Shown here: in pieces, positions 18,875 to 27,012 of the stretch
How the letters are laid out: every line of letters starts with the position of its first letter
How positions within the stretch are numbered: position 1 is the stretch's first letter
DNA from: Saprospiraceae bacterium
GTDB lineage: Bacteria; Bacteroidota; Bacteroidia; Chitinophagales; Saprospiraceae
Assembly: GCA_016706365.1 (NCBI GenBank)
Contig: JADJJU010000006.1
Span: forward strand, 310,001-374,000
DNA: 64,000 bases
Direction of reading: 5' to 3'
Made by a program: the position numbers and the translations under genes
The notes under the pieces: model-generated
The model's input: the letters and a program-made list of their open reading frames with translations, nothing else
Database searches by the model: none
What the model was told of the DNA's origin: nothing

Positions 18875-19181
18875 TATTAAGACAGATCTGGATAAACTAT
18901 AACTCTTTTCAATCCAGACGTAATGTATTGCGTCTCTACATAACAATCATTTGCCTGGCTGTTTACTCGCCAGGTCCCTGGAAGGGGCTGTGCAACTGCA
19001 GTTCACCTTTTCTTCTCTGGCTCTTCATCTTATCTCTTATACATAATATCTTATAACTCATAACTCATAACTGGCTGTTAATCTTTTCCATTCACTATTC
19101 ATTATTCACTATTCACTATTCACATTTCACATTTTACATCTTACATTTTACATCTTACTATTAACTATTAAACATTATCTC
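18875..19181. repeat. Intergenic repeats between DoxX and a small membrane protein
   Basis: This 307-bp gap has a GACGTAATGTATTGCGTC palindrome followed by TCTACA (18917-18940), a member of the GTAGAGAC family also seen near 37721-37923. From 19055 to 19170 there are runs of short units such as ACTCATA, ATTCACT and TTTTACATC. No gene or clear promoter is seen. Confidence 0.6.
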
Positions 19182-19520
19182 ATGACAACGCAACAAAATT
19201 TATCAGAACGTCCAATTTTCACTAAACTATTATTTCTCAGAATGCTTCTCGGCACCCTGATAGGATTGGGTTTAATTTCCCTTATGGTATTCGGAGTTGA
19301 TCACCCAAGTCCCGATTGGCCAAAATATTGGAGAGTCAGACCGCTTATTGTAACACCTTTAGCCGGAGCAGTAGGAGCAGCATTTTTTCATTTCACCAGT
19401 CTTATGAGATACCGGACCGATTGGATGAGATTATTGGCTAATATATTCAGTTTCCTTGTATTCATTATCGGACTCTGGATGGGTACTGTGCTGGGACTTG
19501 TCGGTACTATGTGGAATTGA
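19182..19520 (+). CDS. Small conserved Bacteroidota membrane protein
   Basis: A 112-residue protein with three hydrophobic segments: LRMLLGTLIGLGLISLMVFGV, VRPLIVTPLAGAVGAAFFHF and LANIFSFLVFIIGLWMGTVLG. The motif RPLIVTPLAGA and the ending GLVGTMWN are typical of a Bacteroidota family sometimes labelled 'potassium transporter KefB', a name not supported by its size or sequence. A role in ion transport is therefore not claimed. It stands alone between repeats. Confidence 0.65.
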   Translation: MTTQQNLSERPIFTKLLFLRMLLGTLIGLGLISLMVFGVDHPSPDWPKYWRVRPLIVTPLAGAVGAAFFHFTSLMRYRTDWMRLLANIFSFLVFIIGLWMGTVLGLVGTMWN

Positions 19521-19703
19521 GCGGAATATATTATTTCTTACACGCGGAAATAATATCTTTTTTATTTCCAGATATTTGAATCATAAAGTTTTCAATCTAT
19601 TTACCTACATTTCATTGAATTTAATACAATTGAGTTTTGTTCCAGCGCGCAAATATTCTGCAATCAATTTCTCGCTCTCATAATCTTATAAAAACAAATA
19701 CTA

Positions 19704-20264
19704 ATGAAAAACTTTTTCTTTCCAATTGCACTCATTTTTTGCCTCCTGGCAGCTTGTGAAACTTCAGTTACAAAAACTGTTGAAGAAGCACCTAAACCTG
19801 CTTTTGACGAGGCCCTTGAAACAGAAGCTATTCTTAAAGTCATTCAAAATGAAACTGATTGCTTCTTCAAAGGCGATTACGAGTGCTGGGCCAGCAACTG
19901 GGGTCACGCTGATTATGCTATGCAGGCCTGGAATCATGAGGATGGTACTTATGGAGCAGCTATAGGTTGGGATAGTATCAATGCGCAGGGTAAAGGTTGG
20001 ATCGAAAAGTATTATAAAAATGGAGAAGTTGTTATCCACCCTGTGGTAAAGAAAGAAAAACCGCTCGTTAAGTTTTTCAATGAAACAACTGCCTACCTGC
20101 TTTGGAAGCAGTATAATGCTGATGAGAGGAACGAACACTACAAGATCAGCCAGGAATCAAGGATCATGGAGAAAGAGGGTGATGCCTGGAAAATTGTAAA
20201 TGTATCAGCATTCTGGGATGCAAAGACAAAGATTCCTGTGGATAGTTTGAAATTGGATAATTAA
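19704..20264 (+). CDS. NTF2-like (SnoaL/DUF4440) lipoprotein
   Basis: A 186-residue lipoprotein with signal MKNFFFPIALIFCLLAAC (lipobox LAAC, Cys 18). The mature domain has the alpha/beta cone fold of NTF2-like proteins: EAILKVIQNETDCFFKGDYECWASNW (read in part) forms the first helices, FFNETTAYLLWKQYN and ESRIMEKEGDAWKIVNVSAFW the sheet. The family includes enzymes and binding proteins, and no catalytic residues can be named here. It is probably anchored in the envelope facing the periplasm. It ends 17 bp before the stop of a convergent gene. Confidence 0.75.
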   Translation: MKNFFFPIALIFCLLAACETSVTKTVEEAPKPAFDEALETEAILKVIQNETDCFFKGDYECWASNWGHADYAMQAWNHEDGTYGAAIGWDSINAQGKGWIEKYYKNGEVVIHPVVKKEKPLVKFFNETTAYLLWKQYNADERNEHYKISQESRIMEKEGDAWKIVNVSAFWDAKTKIPVDSLKLDN

Positions 20265-20281
20265 ACCAATAATTTATCTTT

Positions 20282-21055
20282 CTATTCTAATCTAAAGCTA
20301 AAAGGAATTAAGTGAGAGGATGGAACATCTTGTCCGGACACTTTACCAGGGTTCCACATATACAAGTGTTCATTTATAAACCTCAGGACTTCATTGTCCA
20401 GGGATTCGTGCACAGAGGTTTGGATTTCGACGTGATCTAAATCTCCTCTGGCTGTTATAAATACTCTTGCCCATACCTTTCCTGCTATTCCATTTTCTCT
20501 AGCGATAGCAGGATATTTCAAATATTTTATAATAACGTTCAATATTGTCCTTTCACTGCTTAGGTCATCAGAATTATCCAGATCTATAGCTGTAGGGCTT
20601 TCATCAGGTGACATAAAAATATAATTTGGGGTAAATGCACTATTTTTATAGTATCCCCATTCTCCATTCATTCTCACATATAAACCCTCATTGGAATTGC
20701 TGACTAAATTATCAAAAATATAATCTCCTAATTCTCCATTTGTTTCATACAAAGCCCATTTTCTATCTTGCAGAATGCCGTAACTGTTTCCAGCAAGAAT
20801 GACAATTGTATCATATTCAGGTCGGATTAACATACCAAGTTTTGAACTAAACAAACCCCATTTGCCTGCCTTTTGGATCAGCCATTTCCCCGTAGTCTGA
20901 TTCCTTGCAAAATCTACGATCAACTTGCGATCATATTGGTTATAGTCTTCCTGATAAATATACTTGCCGGTTCTTTTCTCCAGGACAAAATCGCCCTGGC
21001 TGTAAACTAATGAAAAAGAGAATGTTAGAAGTAAGCAGATAAATAAGGCTCTCAT
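20282..21055 (-). CDS. WG-repeat protein with C-terminal TonB domain
   Basis: A 257-residue exported protein. It has a signal peptide (MRALFICLLLTFSFSLVYSQ), two to three WG-type repeats (GKWGLFSSKLGMLIRPEYDTI, DRKWALYETNGELG, GEWGYYKNSAFTPNY, read in part) at residues about 60-150, and a TonB C-terminal domain at about 175-257. That domain has YPAIARENGIAGKVWARVFI and HLIPFSFRL. TonB-type domains contact outer-membrane receptors, but there is no membrane anchor apart from the signal, so this is not a classical TonB. It may be a periplasmic or surface partner. Confidence 0.75.
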   Translation of the reverse strand: MRALFICLLLTFSFSLVYSQGDFVLEKRTGKYIYQEDYNQYDRKLIVDFARNQTTGKWLIQKAGKWGLFSSKLGMLIRPEYDTIVILAGNSYGILQDRKWALYETNGELGDYIFDNLVSNSNEGLYVRMNGEWGYYKNSAFTPNYIFMSPDESPTAIDLDNSDDLSSERTILNVIIKYLKYPAIARENGIAGKVWARVFITARGDLDHVEIQTSVHESLDNEVLRFINEHLYMWNPGKVSGQDVPSSHLIPFSFRLE

Positions 21056-21090
21056 AAATTATTTAAATCAGAATAAGATAATATTTTTTT

Positions 21091-21148
21091 ACACGTGTAC
21101 TATTATATAAAATAACACGTGTATTTTATCGTTATAGTTTTATATTTG
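21091..21148 (+). promoter_or_regulatory. Toxin-antitoxin promoter with twin ACACGTGT palindromes
   Basis: Two perfect copies of the palindrome ACACGTGT lie at 21091-21098 and 21115-21122, 24 bp apart (a little over two helical turns). The -7 element TATATTTG is at 21141-21148, 22 bp before the antitoxin ATG. The second palindrome covers the expected -33 region. This arrangement suits autorepression by the antitoxin or the complex. Confidence 0.7.
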
Positions 21149-21170
21149 CAATATCAAAGTACAAAATATT

Positions 21171-21422
21171 ATGAACACCAAATTAACATTAACAATTGAA
21201 GAAGAGGTAATTCAAAGAGCTAAGGCGTATGCTAAAGAAAAGGAAAGTAGCCTATCTGAAATTGTAGAGAATTATCTCAAATCTCTTACCAATAAAACTA
21301 AGAATCAAAAATCTAAAATCTCAACTCCGGTTGTAAAAGCTTTGCGTGGCTCCTTCAAAGCACCAGCAGATTTTGATTACGAAACTGAGCTGTATAAAGC
21401 ACTGGAAAAAAAGTATTTATGA
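21171..21422 (+). CDS. DUF6364-family antitoxin
   Basis: An 83-residue antitoxin of a type II system. The N-terminus NTKLTLTIEEEVIQRAKAYA is a ribbon-helix-helix-like DNA-binding motif, and SLSEIVENYLKSL continues the helix. The acidic and aromatic tail (FDYETELYKALEKKYL) probably wraps the toxin. It overlaps the toxin gene by four bases (ATGA at 21419), so the products are made together. The family name follows from the KLTLTIEEEVIQRAKAYAK pattern. The twin ACACGTGT operator upstream is probably its binding site. Confidence 0.85.
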   Translation: MNTKLTLTIEEEVIQRAKAYAKEKESSLSEIVENYLKSLTNKTKNQKSKISTPVVKALRGSFKAPADFDYETELYKALEKKYL

Positions 21423-21850
21423 TTGATTCTGTATTTATAGATTCTGATGTCATTCTTGACTTTTTCATAAATCGTGAACCTTATGCTGATTTCGCTTCAG
21501 AAATATTTTCACTTTGTGAAACTAATGAATTACATGGCTACACAAGTGTTGTTATTATTAGCAATGTTTACTATCTACTCAATAGATTGTCAGATCACAA
21601 AACAGTTATTCAGAAATTAAATCTGCTACTAACAATAATTGAAATAGTGGAAGTAAAAAAAGAAATAATATTAATAGCCTTGAATTCTAAATTCAGAGAT
21701 TTCGAAGACGCTCTGCAAAATTATTCTGCGGAGAATGATCCAAACATTTCAATTATACTAACCAGGAATCTCAAGGATTATAAGCATAGTTCCCTGGCAG
21801 TTCTTACTCCAGAAATGTATATTGATGGAAAACACTCTTCCAGAAAGTAA
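21419..21850 (+). CDS. PIN-domain toxin (VapC-like ribonuclease)
   Basis: A 143-residue PIN-domain protein, expected to cut RNA using Mg2+ bound by acidic residues. It starts SVFIDSDVILDFFINREPY, where the Asp residues are the first catalytic acids. Then come a middle Glu/Asp region (FSLCETNELHGYTS) and FRDFEDALQNYSAENDPNISIILTRN (read in part), with the conserved DFEDALQ acids. The order antitoxin then toxin and the ATGA overlap are those of a VapBC-like module. The target RNA is unknown. Confidence 0.87.
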   Translation: MIDSVFIDSDVILDFFINREPYADFASEIFSLCETNELHGYTSVVIISNVYYLLNRLSDHKTVIQKLNLLLTIIEIVEVKKEIILIALNSKFRDFEDALQNYSAENDPNISIILTRNLKDYKHSSLAVLTPEMYIDGKHSSRK

Positions 21851-21898
21851 ACAAATTAAAACATCGATTTTTAAATTGAAGCTATTTAGGAAATCTAG

Positions 21899-22432
21899 TT
21901 AGTTTACCTTGACCGGCTGCTCAAACCTCAGTTCTCCCTTCACCTGATGTATCTGCTCAGTTCCATTTGAATCCCGCAAAAACATTTCGCCATTAAATTG
22001 AAGGAACAGGTTCAGCAATGTGCTGTCTTTTAAACTAACATCGACATCTGTGGAATCAGGAACTATTGAAATTTTCAAACCTCTGGGATATAAGGATCTC
22101 TTTAGTTTAGTATCAGTCAGGATAAAATTATCCGGACTTCCTTTTTCAAGTGTTATCTCAGTGGAATCAGTTGGAATATTCATTGAGACAATCCAATTTT
22201 GTTCCTTGTCTTCAAAAGTGATGATAGTCTTTGCAGGAACAGAATCATATGCAGGAATATTCATCCCAATTGCCTTCCCAGGAATTTCTTCATCAGATGC
22301 TTCCAGAATGTGTTTTCCATTATACATTACACCACTGATTTCCCAGGATACAAAACTTTTGGGTTCCTGCTTACAAGCTATCATTAGTAGCATAGAAGTA
22401 AATAGAATATAAATACAGAAGTTCTTATTCAT
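21899..22432 (-). CDS. Lipoprotein of unknown function
   Basis: A 177-residue protein with signal MNKNFCIYILFTSMLLMIAC (lipobox MIAC, Cys 20). The mature part is rich in beta-strand and acidic residues (WEISGVMYNG, TIITFEDKEQNWIVSMNIP, ELRFEQPVKV). I recognise no family. It lies 10 bp downstream of tsaD on the same strand and is probably its operon partner, though a functional link is not evident. Confidence 0.65.
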   Translation of the reverse strand: MNKNFCIYILFTSMLLMIACKQEPKSFVSWEISGVMYNGKHILEASDEEIPGKAIGMNIPAYDSVPAKTIITFEDKEQNWIVSMNIPTDSTEITLEKGSPDNFILTDTKLKRSLYPRGLKISIVPDSTDVDVSLKDSTLLNLFLQFNGEMFLRDSNGTEQIHQVKGELRFEQPVKVN

Positions 22433-22442
22433 TATTAGAGAT

Positions 22443-23447
22443 TTAAATGGGCATTCTGGCTGTAGGAGCTACATCCTGAAGGATAAAATTACCTTTCAAA
22501 TATTCAAAGTGGGCTGCCATTGCTATCATTCCTGCATTATCAGTACAATACTGAAACGCAGGAATGTAGACATTCCAGCCTTCTTTTTTTGCCATCTCCT
22601 CAAGTCCTTTACGAAGTCCGCTATTTGCAGAAACTCCACCGGCAATAGCAATTTCTTTGATTCCATGCAATCTGGAGGCTTTTCTCAATTTGCGAAGCAA
22701 AATAGTTACTATAGTTTCCTGCACAGATGCACAGATATTGGCCTGATTCTCCTGTATGAAGTTTGGGTTGTCTTTTACTTTATCCTGAATAAAATAAAGT
22801 ATAGCCGTTTTCAATCCACTAAAGCTAAAATTCAGATCTTTTACTTCCGGAATTGGAAATTGAAATACAGCTTCTCCCTGTCTGGCTAATCTATCCAGAT
22901 GCGGACCTGCTGGATAATCTAGACCCAATAACTTTCCGGTTTTGTCAAATGCTTCACCTGCCGCATCATCTATAGTCTCTCCAAGTACCTCCATATCGTC
23001 ATAATCCCTAACCATCACTATTTGAGTGTGGCCTCCTGAGACAGTCAGGCACAAAAAAGGAAAAGAAGGCCTGGGCTCATCAATGAAATGTGCCAGAATA
23101 TGAGCTTTCATATGATTTACCTCTATCATAGGGAGTCTTCTGGAGAAAGCAAGTCCTTTTGCAAAAGATACTCCGACCATCAGGGAACCAATCAAACCCG
23201 GGCCCCGTGTAAATGCAATCGCCTGAACTTTTTCTATAGAAATATTTGCTGCAAATAAAGCTTCCATGACGACAGGAAGCATTTTTTCCTGCTGAGCTCT
23301 GGATGCTACTTCCGGAACTACACCTCCATACTTCTCATGTATAGTCTGGGTGGCAGTGACATTGCAGAGTACTTTTCCGCCCGCAATGACCGATGCGGAT
23401 GTATCGTCACACGATGATTCTATGGCTAAAATGACAGGATAGTCCAA
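22443..23447 (-). CDS. tsaD: tRNA threonylcarbamoyladenosine transferase subunit TsaD
   Basis: Transfers the threonylcarbamoyl group to A37 of ANN-decoding tRNAs, with TsaB and TsaE. The 334-residue protein has the ASKHA fold: ILAIESSCDDTSASVI (phosphate 1), YGGVVPEVASRAQ, the metal-binding MKAHILAHF histidines (residues about 108-116), LTVSGGHTQIV and EIAIAGGVSANSGLR (second phosphate region). Length and motifs are typical. Its start is 60 bp from that of a divergent DUF3822 gene. Confidence 0.96.
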   Translation of the reverse strand: MDYPVILAIESSCDDTSASVIAGGKVLCNVTATQTIHEKYGGVVPEVASRAQQEKMLPVVMEALFAANISIEKVQAIAFTRGPGLIGSLMVGVSFAKGLAFSRRLPMIEVNHMKAHILAHFIDEPRPSFPFLCLTVSGGHTQIVMVRDYDDMEVLGETIDDAAGEAFDKTGKLLGLDYPAGPHLDRLARQGEAVFQFPIPEVKDLNFSFSGLKTAILYFIQDKVKDNPNFIQENQANICASVQETIVTILLRKLRKASRLHGIKEIAIAGGVSANSGLRKGLEEMAKKEGWNVYIPAFQYCTDNAGMIAMAAHFEYLKGNFILQDVAPTARMPI

Positions 23448-23455
23448 TGTTTACT

Positions 23456-23463
23456 AAATTTGC
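23456..23463 (+). promoter_or_regulatory. -7 element for the DUF3822-rsmD unit
   Basis: TAAATTTG at 23456-23463 matches TAnnTTTG and lies 43 bp before the GTG start of the DUF3822 gene, in the divergent region with tsaD. No certain -33 box. Confidence 0.45.
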
Positions 23464-23506
23464 ACGAAGATACTTTCATTTCCTTTCTATCATCAATTGA
23501 TCAAGG

Positions 23507-24325
23507 GTGTTTTTAAACAGACTTTATAAATATAAGCGTCCTGCTACGGATGCAGAAAATCAGAAATCAGGGCAATTGCTGATTCGCTTTGAGAAAGGGG
23601 AGTGGATCATCAGAATAGCTGCTGAGGATAATGATATAATTGCTTTAGAATGGTTGGAAACCGGCGAATTTCTGGATGAGCAGACTATGCAGAGCTACCT
23701 GGAGAAATTCCTTAAGGGTTTACTGTATGATTCAGACAATGTTCATCTGGTAATCTGTGGTGAACAATTCCAATTTATGCCTTCAGGATTTACTTCTGAA
23801 AATGAGGAATGGGCTGTGCTGCTAAACAATGTAGACCATTCTGCAGACAGATTAATTACTGAACCATTTGATGCCGAAAGCAAAATAGAGCTGATTTACA
23901 CAGTTCCTGAGTCTTTGATTTGCATATTAAATACTGTAGTTGGTATATTCAATATTACCCATCAGGCAGTATTATATTATAAGGAAAATTCAGCAGAATT
24001 TACCAGGGAAGCTGTAAATGTCTGTCTATATAAAAATTACGCCCTGGTTCAGGCGATCATAAACCATGAAACTTTCTTTCTGAAAAGAATCAATTGGAAA
24101 ACACAGGAGGATCTCTTGTTTGAAATCATGTCAATATACAAACACTTCTCCATGGAGCCATCTGAAATACCTCTATATACCGGAGGCATGATCACAAAAG
24201 ATTCGCCGGTTTTTAATCTGTTGATGAGGTATATTAAAGAAGTGGAAATAAAACAATTCAAATCTTTTCATATTCTGAGTCAATTACCCGACTTGCATGA
24301 AAGTCATTTGATCGAAAAAGTTTAA
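23507..24325 (+). CDS. DUF3822-family protein
   Basis: A 272-residue cytosolic protein that by position and pattern belongs to DUF3822, an actin-like ATPase-fold family found just upstream of rsmD in Bacteroidota. Visible segments include SGQLLIRFEKGEWIIRIA, IELIYTVPESLICIL and NYALVQAIINHETFFLKRIN. No catalytic residues can be named. GTG at 23507 is the only start candidate after the upstream TGA, and its ribosome binding site is weak. It ends 8 bp before rsmD. Function unknown; a link to 16S rRNA methylation is only suggested by conserved adjacency. Confidence 0.72.
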   Translation: MFLNRLYKYKRPATDAENQKSGQLLIRFEKGEWIIRIAAEDNDIIALEWLETGEFLDEQTMQSYLEKFLKGLLYDSDNVHLVICGEQFQFMPSGFTSENEEWAVLLNNVDHSADRLITEPFDAESKIELIYTVPESLICILNTVVGIFNITHQAVLYYKENSAEFTREAVNVCLYKNYALVQAIINHETFFLKRINWKTQEDLLFEIMSIYKHFSMEPSEIPLYTGGMITKDSPVFNLLMRYIKEVEIKQFKSFHILSQLPDLHESHLIEKV

Positions 24326-24333
24326 TTCCAGGT

Positions 24334-24869
24334 ATGCGTGTAATTTCAGGAAAATTCAAAGGCTTAAAATTTTATCCCCCGGCTGATAAATGGCCGACCA
24401 GGCCCACCACTGATTTTGCTAAAGAAGGGCTGTATAATATCCTCCAAAGTACTCTGGACTGGGAAGAAACTGTAATGCTTGACCTTTTCGGAGGAACAGG
24501 AAGTCATGGTTATGAAAGTATTTCCAGAGGCTGCGAAGACGTCACATACGTGGACAAACATGTTCCTGCAATTAAATTTGTTGAACAGACCATTGAAAAA
24601 TTGAAAATTAAGGATCAGATGAAGATCTTCAAGATGGATGTTTTCAAATTCATCGAGTCCAGCAACCGGAAATACGACTTTATCTTCGCCGGCCCTCTTA
24701 CGGAATGCCACAATTGAATACCATTCCTGACCGAATATTTGAAAAGGATCTTCTCAAAGAAGATGGACTCTTCGTCCTTGAGCATAATCCTGATCACAAG
24801 TTCGAAGATCATCCCCGCTTTGAGCAAATCCGGAAATACGGGACTACGCATTTCAGCTTCTTCAGATAG
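24334..24869 (+). CDS. rsmD: 16S rRNA (guanine-966-N2)-methyltransferase RsmD (one frameshift)
   Basis: Methylates G966 of 16S rRNA in the assembling 30S subunit using S-adenosylmethionine. The start MRVISGKFKGLKFYPP and VMLDLFGGTGSHGYESISRG (SAM-binding motif I) are typical. The first frame ends at 24717. Adding one base near 24693-24699 continues it as FAGPPYGMPQLNTIPDRIFE and on to stop 24869, about 178 residues, the normal length. The catalytic motif, usually (D/N)PPY, reads GPPY here; the Asp-to-Gly change may be a further sequence error. It follows DUF3822 in the usual Bacteroidota order. Confidence 0.88.
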
Positions 24870-24924
24870 CAGGGAGTTTGGTGCATGCTCAACAGAGAGA
24901 GTAAAGTGATAATTATATCGTAGT

Positions 24925-25338
24925 ATGAATGAGACAGTTCGAGATATAGGAGAAGTATTTATGGAGTTTGTGAAGGAATTTGTCGCCAAAGATCGACAGC
25001 ACAGAATTCTGTCTTTTTTCGACAACAAGAAAAATTGGCGGAAAATTGAAAATGAATTTCATACTTCAAATCCCTTTGACACCCAAAAATTATTAGAGAT
25101 TGAATCTCGCCACCATAATGCCAACAGTATCTATCTGCTGATGGAAAAGCTTGGAACACACGAACACTGTTACTCTTTACTGGATTATCTAAATAATAAA
25201 CCTTACCATTGTGACCTTAAAGAGAAGCTGAGTGATACTGTGGGATATAATATAGAGACTATAATCTTTTGTCCTACAACTAAAACTGGCTATTACGAAG
25301 GTGGGCATGCGAAAGACAGGTATATCTTGAAAGCTTAA
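24925..25338 (+). CDS. Hypothetical protein, unknown
   Basis: A 137-residue frame starting MNETVRDIGEVFMEF, hydrophilic, without signal or membrane segments. It contains HHNANSIYLLMEKLGTHEHC and ends YYEGGHAKDRYILKA. I recognise no family. It begins 55 bp after rsmD and is followed by a repeat-rich gap. Codon use looks like its neighbours, so it is probably real. Several His and Cys residues could bind metal, but no pattern is clear. Confidence 0.5.
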   Translation: MNETVRDIGEVFMEFVKEFVAKDRQHRILSFFDNKKNWRKIENEFHTSNPFDTQKLLEIESRHHNANSIYLLMEKLGTHEHCYSLLDYLNNKPYHCDLKEKLSDTVGYNIETIIFCPTTKTGYYEGGHAKDRYILKA

Positions 25339-25764
25339 AGAGAAGAAACGCAGGCCTGCCATTAACAGGTCCTTGGCGAAAGTGGCGAGGCACTGTTTCG
25401 AATGATAGTTTCCACATAAAATCGTTACCTTCATCAAGCCCGGAACCGACGCAAGTACTTCTAAAGGGCTTCTGACTAAGTCTGAGTTTCATCTTGCTGC
25501 GTTGCGTTTGCAAAGTGACGAACTATGCCTCCGGCAAAATGTGAGGTCGAGGTTCGTTCCTCACTACGCCCCAGGCATTCTTGTCATCTTCGATGGCAAG
25601 AGTTACGTACCACTCGGGACTTAGTTTAGCAACTTGATTAAATATTGATTTTACCTGCAGTAAAAATAAAAATGTACAGAGATAATATACCTCCACTGAC
25701 TCACCACTCACACCGGCTGTTAGCCAGCAGCTAGAAGCTAGAAGCTAGAAGCTAGCGCTATTAG
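25339..25764. repeat. Gene-free element with a tandem AGAAGCT array
   Basis: From 25339 to 25712 there is unusually GC-balanced, non-coding-looking sequence with short overlapping reading frames on the minus strand but no complete gene; it may be a decayed or dispersed element. From 25713 to 25764 the GGCTGTTAGCCAGC word is followed by a tandem AGAAGCT array that runs into the trmD stop codon. The word recurs elsewhere in this window. Confidence 0.5.
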
Positions 25765-26453
25765 ATAGAATCCTCATTCTCCAGCAGATCAGGTCTTCTG
25801 TCTTTAGTTCTTTCCAATTGTTGTTCGTATCTCCAGTTGTCTATTTTTAAATCATCACCCGAAAGGAGGATTTCAGGAATTTTCCAGCCACGAAATTCGG
25901 ATGGACGGGTATAAACTGGAGGTGCCAGCAAATCATCCTGAAAGGAATCTGTCAGGGCTGATGTTTCATCATTCAATACTCCGGGAATCAATCGACCTAT
26001 GCTATCTACCAATACCGCAGCAGCCAATTCGCCACCGGATAAAACATAATCGCCAATACTGATTTCCATAGTGACTACATTCTCTCTGATCCGCTCATCA
26101 AGTCCCTTGTAATGCCCGCAGATGAGTAATAAGTTTTTGGAAAGTGATAGTCTATTTGCCATTTTTTGGTTCAATCGGGAGCCATCTGGTGTCAGGAAAA
26201 TGACTTCATCATATATTTTCTCCTCCTGCAGGTGCTCTATGCAATTCATCATCGGCTCGCACATCATGACCATTCCTGCACCTCCACCATATTGATAATC
26301 ATCCACTTGTTTGTGCTTACCAAGACCGTATGGGCGCAGATCTTCAACATGAATACTTATCAATCCTTTTTCAATTCCCCGTTTGAGAATGGAGTGTTGA
26401 AAAGGGCTTTCTAACAGACCCGGCTGAATAGTGATAATGTCGAAGTGAATCAT
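25761..26453 (-). CDS. trmD: tRNA (guanine-37-N1)-methyltransferase
   Basis: Methylates G37 next to the anticodon of tRNAs reading CNN and some others, preventing frameshifts. The 230-residue SPOUT protein has MIHFDIITIQPGLLESP, YQYGGGAGMVMMCEPM, LICGHYKGLDERI (cofactor knot) and ISIGDYVLSGGELAA. The C-terminal domain has SGDDLKIDNWRYEQQLERT, typical of the tRNA-binding end. The start at 26453 gives the standard N-terminus. The stop codon lies against a tandem repeat. A single-gene unit flanked by repeats. Confidence 0.96.
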   Translation of the reverse strand: MIHFDIITIQPGLLESPFQHSILKRGIEKGLISIHVEDLRPYGLGKHKQVDDYQYGGGAGMVMMCEPMMNCIEHLQEEKIYDEVIFLTPDGSRLNQKMANRLSLSKNLLLICGHYKGLDERIRENVVTMEISIGDYVLSGGELAAAVLVDSIGRLIPGVLNDETSALTDSFQDDLLAPPVYTRPSEFRGWKIPEILLSGDDLKIDNWRYEQQLERTKDRRPDLLENEDSI

Positions 26454-26599
26454 GAATTTATTTAAAGCAGATTAATTTAAAATTTTGAGATTTGATAGAT
26501 CAATCAGTTTCATTGCACCACAAATCTGAAGAAAACCTAGTCTTAAAATTCCAGATTCACATAAAATTATAATGCATAATTTTTGCTTCTGTAAAAGTG

Positions 26600-26892
26600 C
26601 AGTTGTCTGGTGTTTTCAATGCTTTCTTTACTTTTGCCTTGATGCAAAAGTAACAAAAAATCAAGGCTGTTTAAACTTTCCTTGTTTTCTACGCTGCTCT
26701 CCACTCAGCGCATGCAAAGCCGCTCGCTTACATTATTTTAACTGGAACAAAAAAATGTGTTCCATTTTATTCTGAAGATGGTCCAAGCTTGTTCATTAGC
26801 TCGACTTCTGTGCCTGCTTGCTTGTCGTCAAATTCAGATTGACAACTGTGTTACGAACAGCTTGAAAAGCTACTGAAATTTTAAAAGGCCGG
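26600..26892 (+). repeat. Dispersed Bacteroidota intergenic element, copy 1
   Basis: About 290 bp closely matching 43503-43796. Shared blocks include CTTTTGCCTTGATGCAAAAG (26631-26650, itself an inverted repeat), AAGTAACAAAA, ATCAAGGCTGTTTAAA, TCCTTGTTTTCTACGCTGC, GCGCATGCAAAGCCGCTCGC, GCTCGACTTCTGTGCCTGC and TTTTAAAAGGCCGG. CCTTGAT pairs with the later ATCAAGG. The same kind of sequence is familiar between Bacteroidota genes. Open frames across it have no protein character. Confidence 0.85.
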
Positions 26893-26954
26893 AAAGAGCA
26901 GCCAAAACAGCCAGATTAAGGCAATCAGCGATTAATTATGATGGAAAGGGTCAA

Positions 26955-26991
26955 CAAAAAAGCGCTTCCCCATGCAACACGGAGAAGCGCT
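26955..26991 (-). terminator. Terminator of the FKBP gene
   Basis: On the minus strand AGCGCTTC (plus 26984-26991) pairs with GAAGCGCT (plus 26961-26968), then a T-run (plus A-run 26955-26961). It lies 22 bp after the FKBP stop. Confidence 0.85.
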
Positions 26992-27012
26992 CAAAATGTA
27001 TTTCGCTCAATA

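Noticed and set aside
25523..25711. 62-residue minus-strand frame
   Set aside because: No start context or family pattern, and it shares the gene-free element with other overlapping short frames.
26572..26775. 67-residue Cys-rich frame
   Set aside because: It lies in the dispersed element and its counterpart at 43501-43770 is not conserved as protein.
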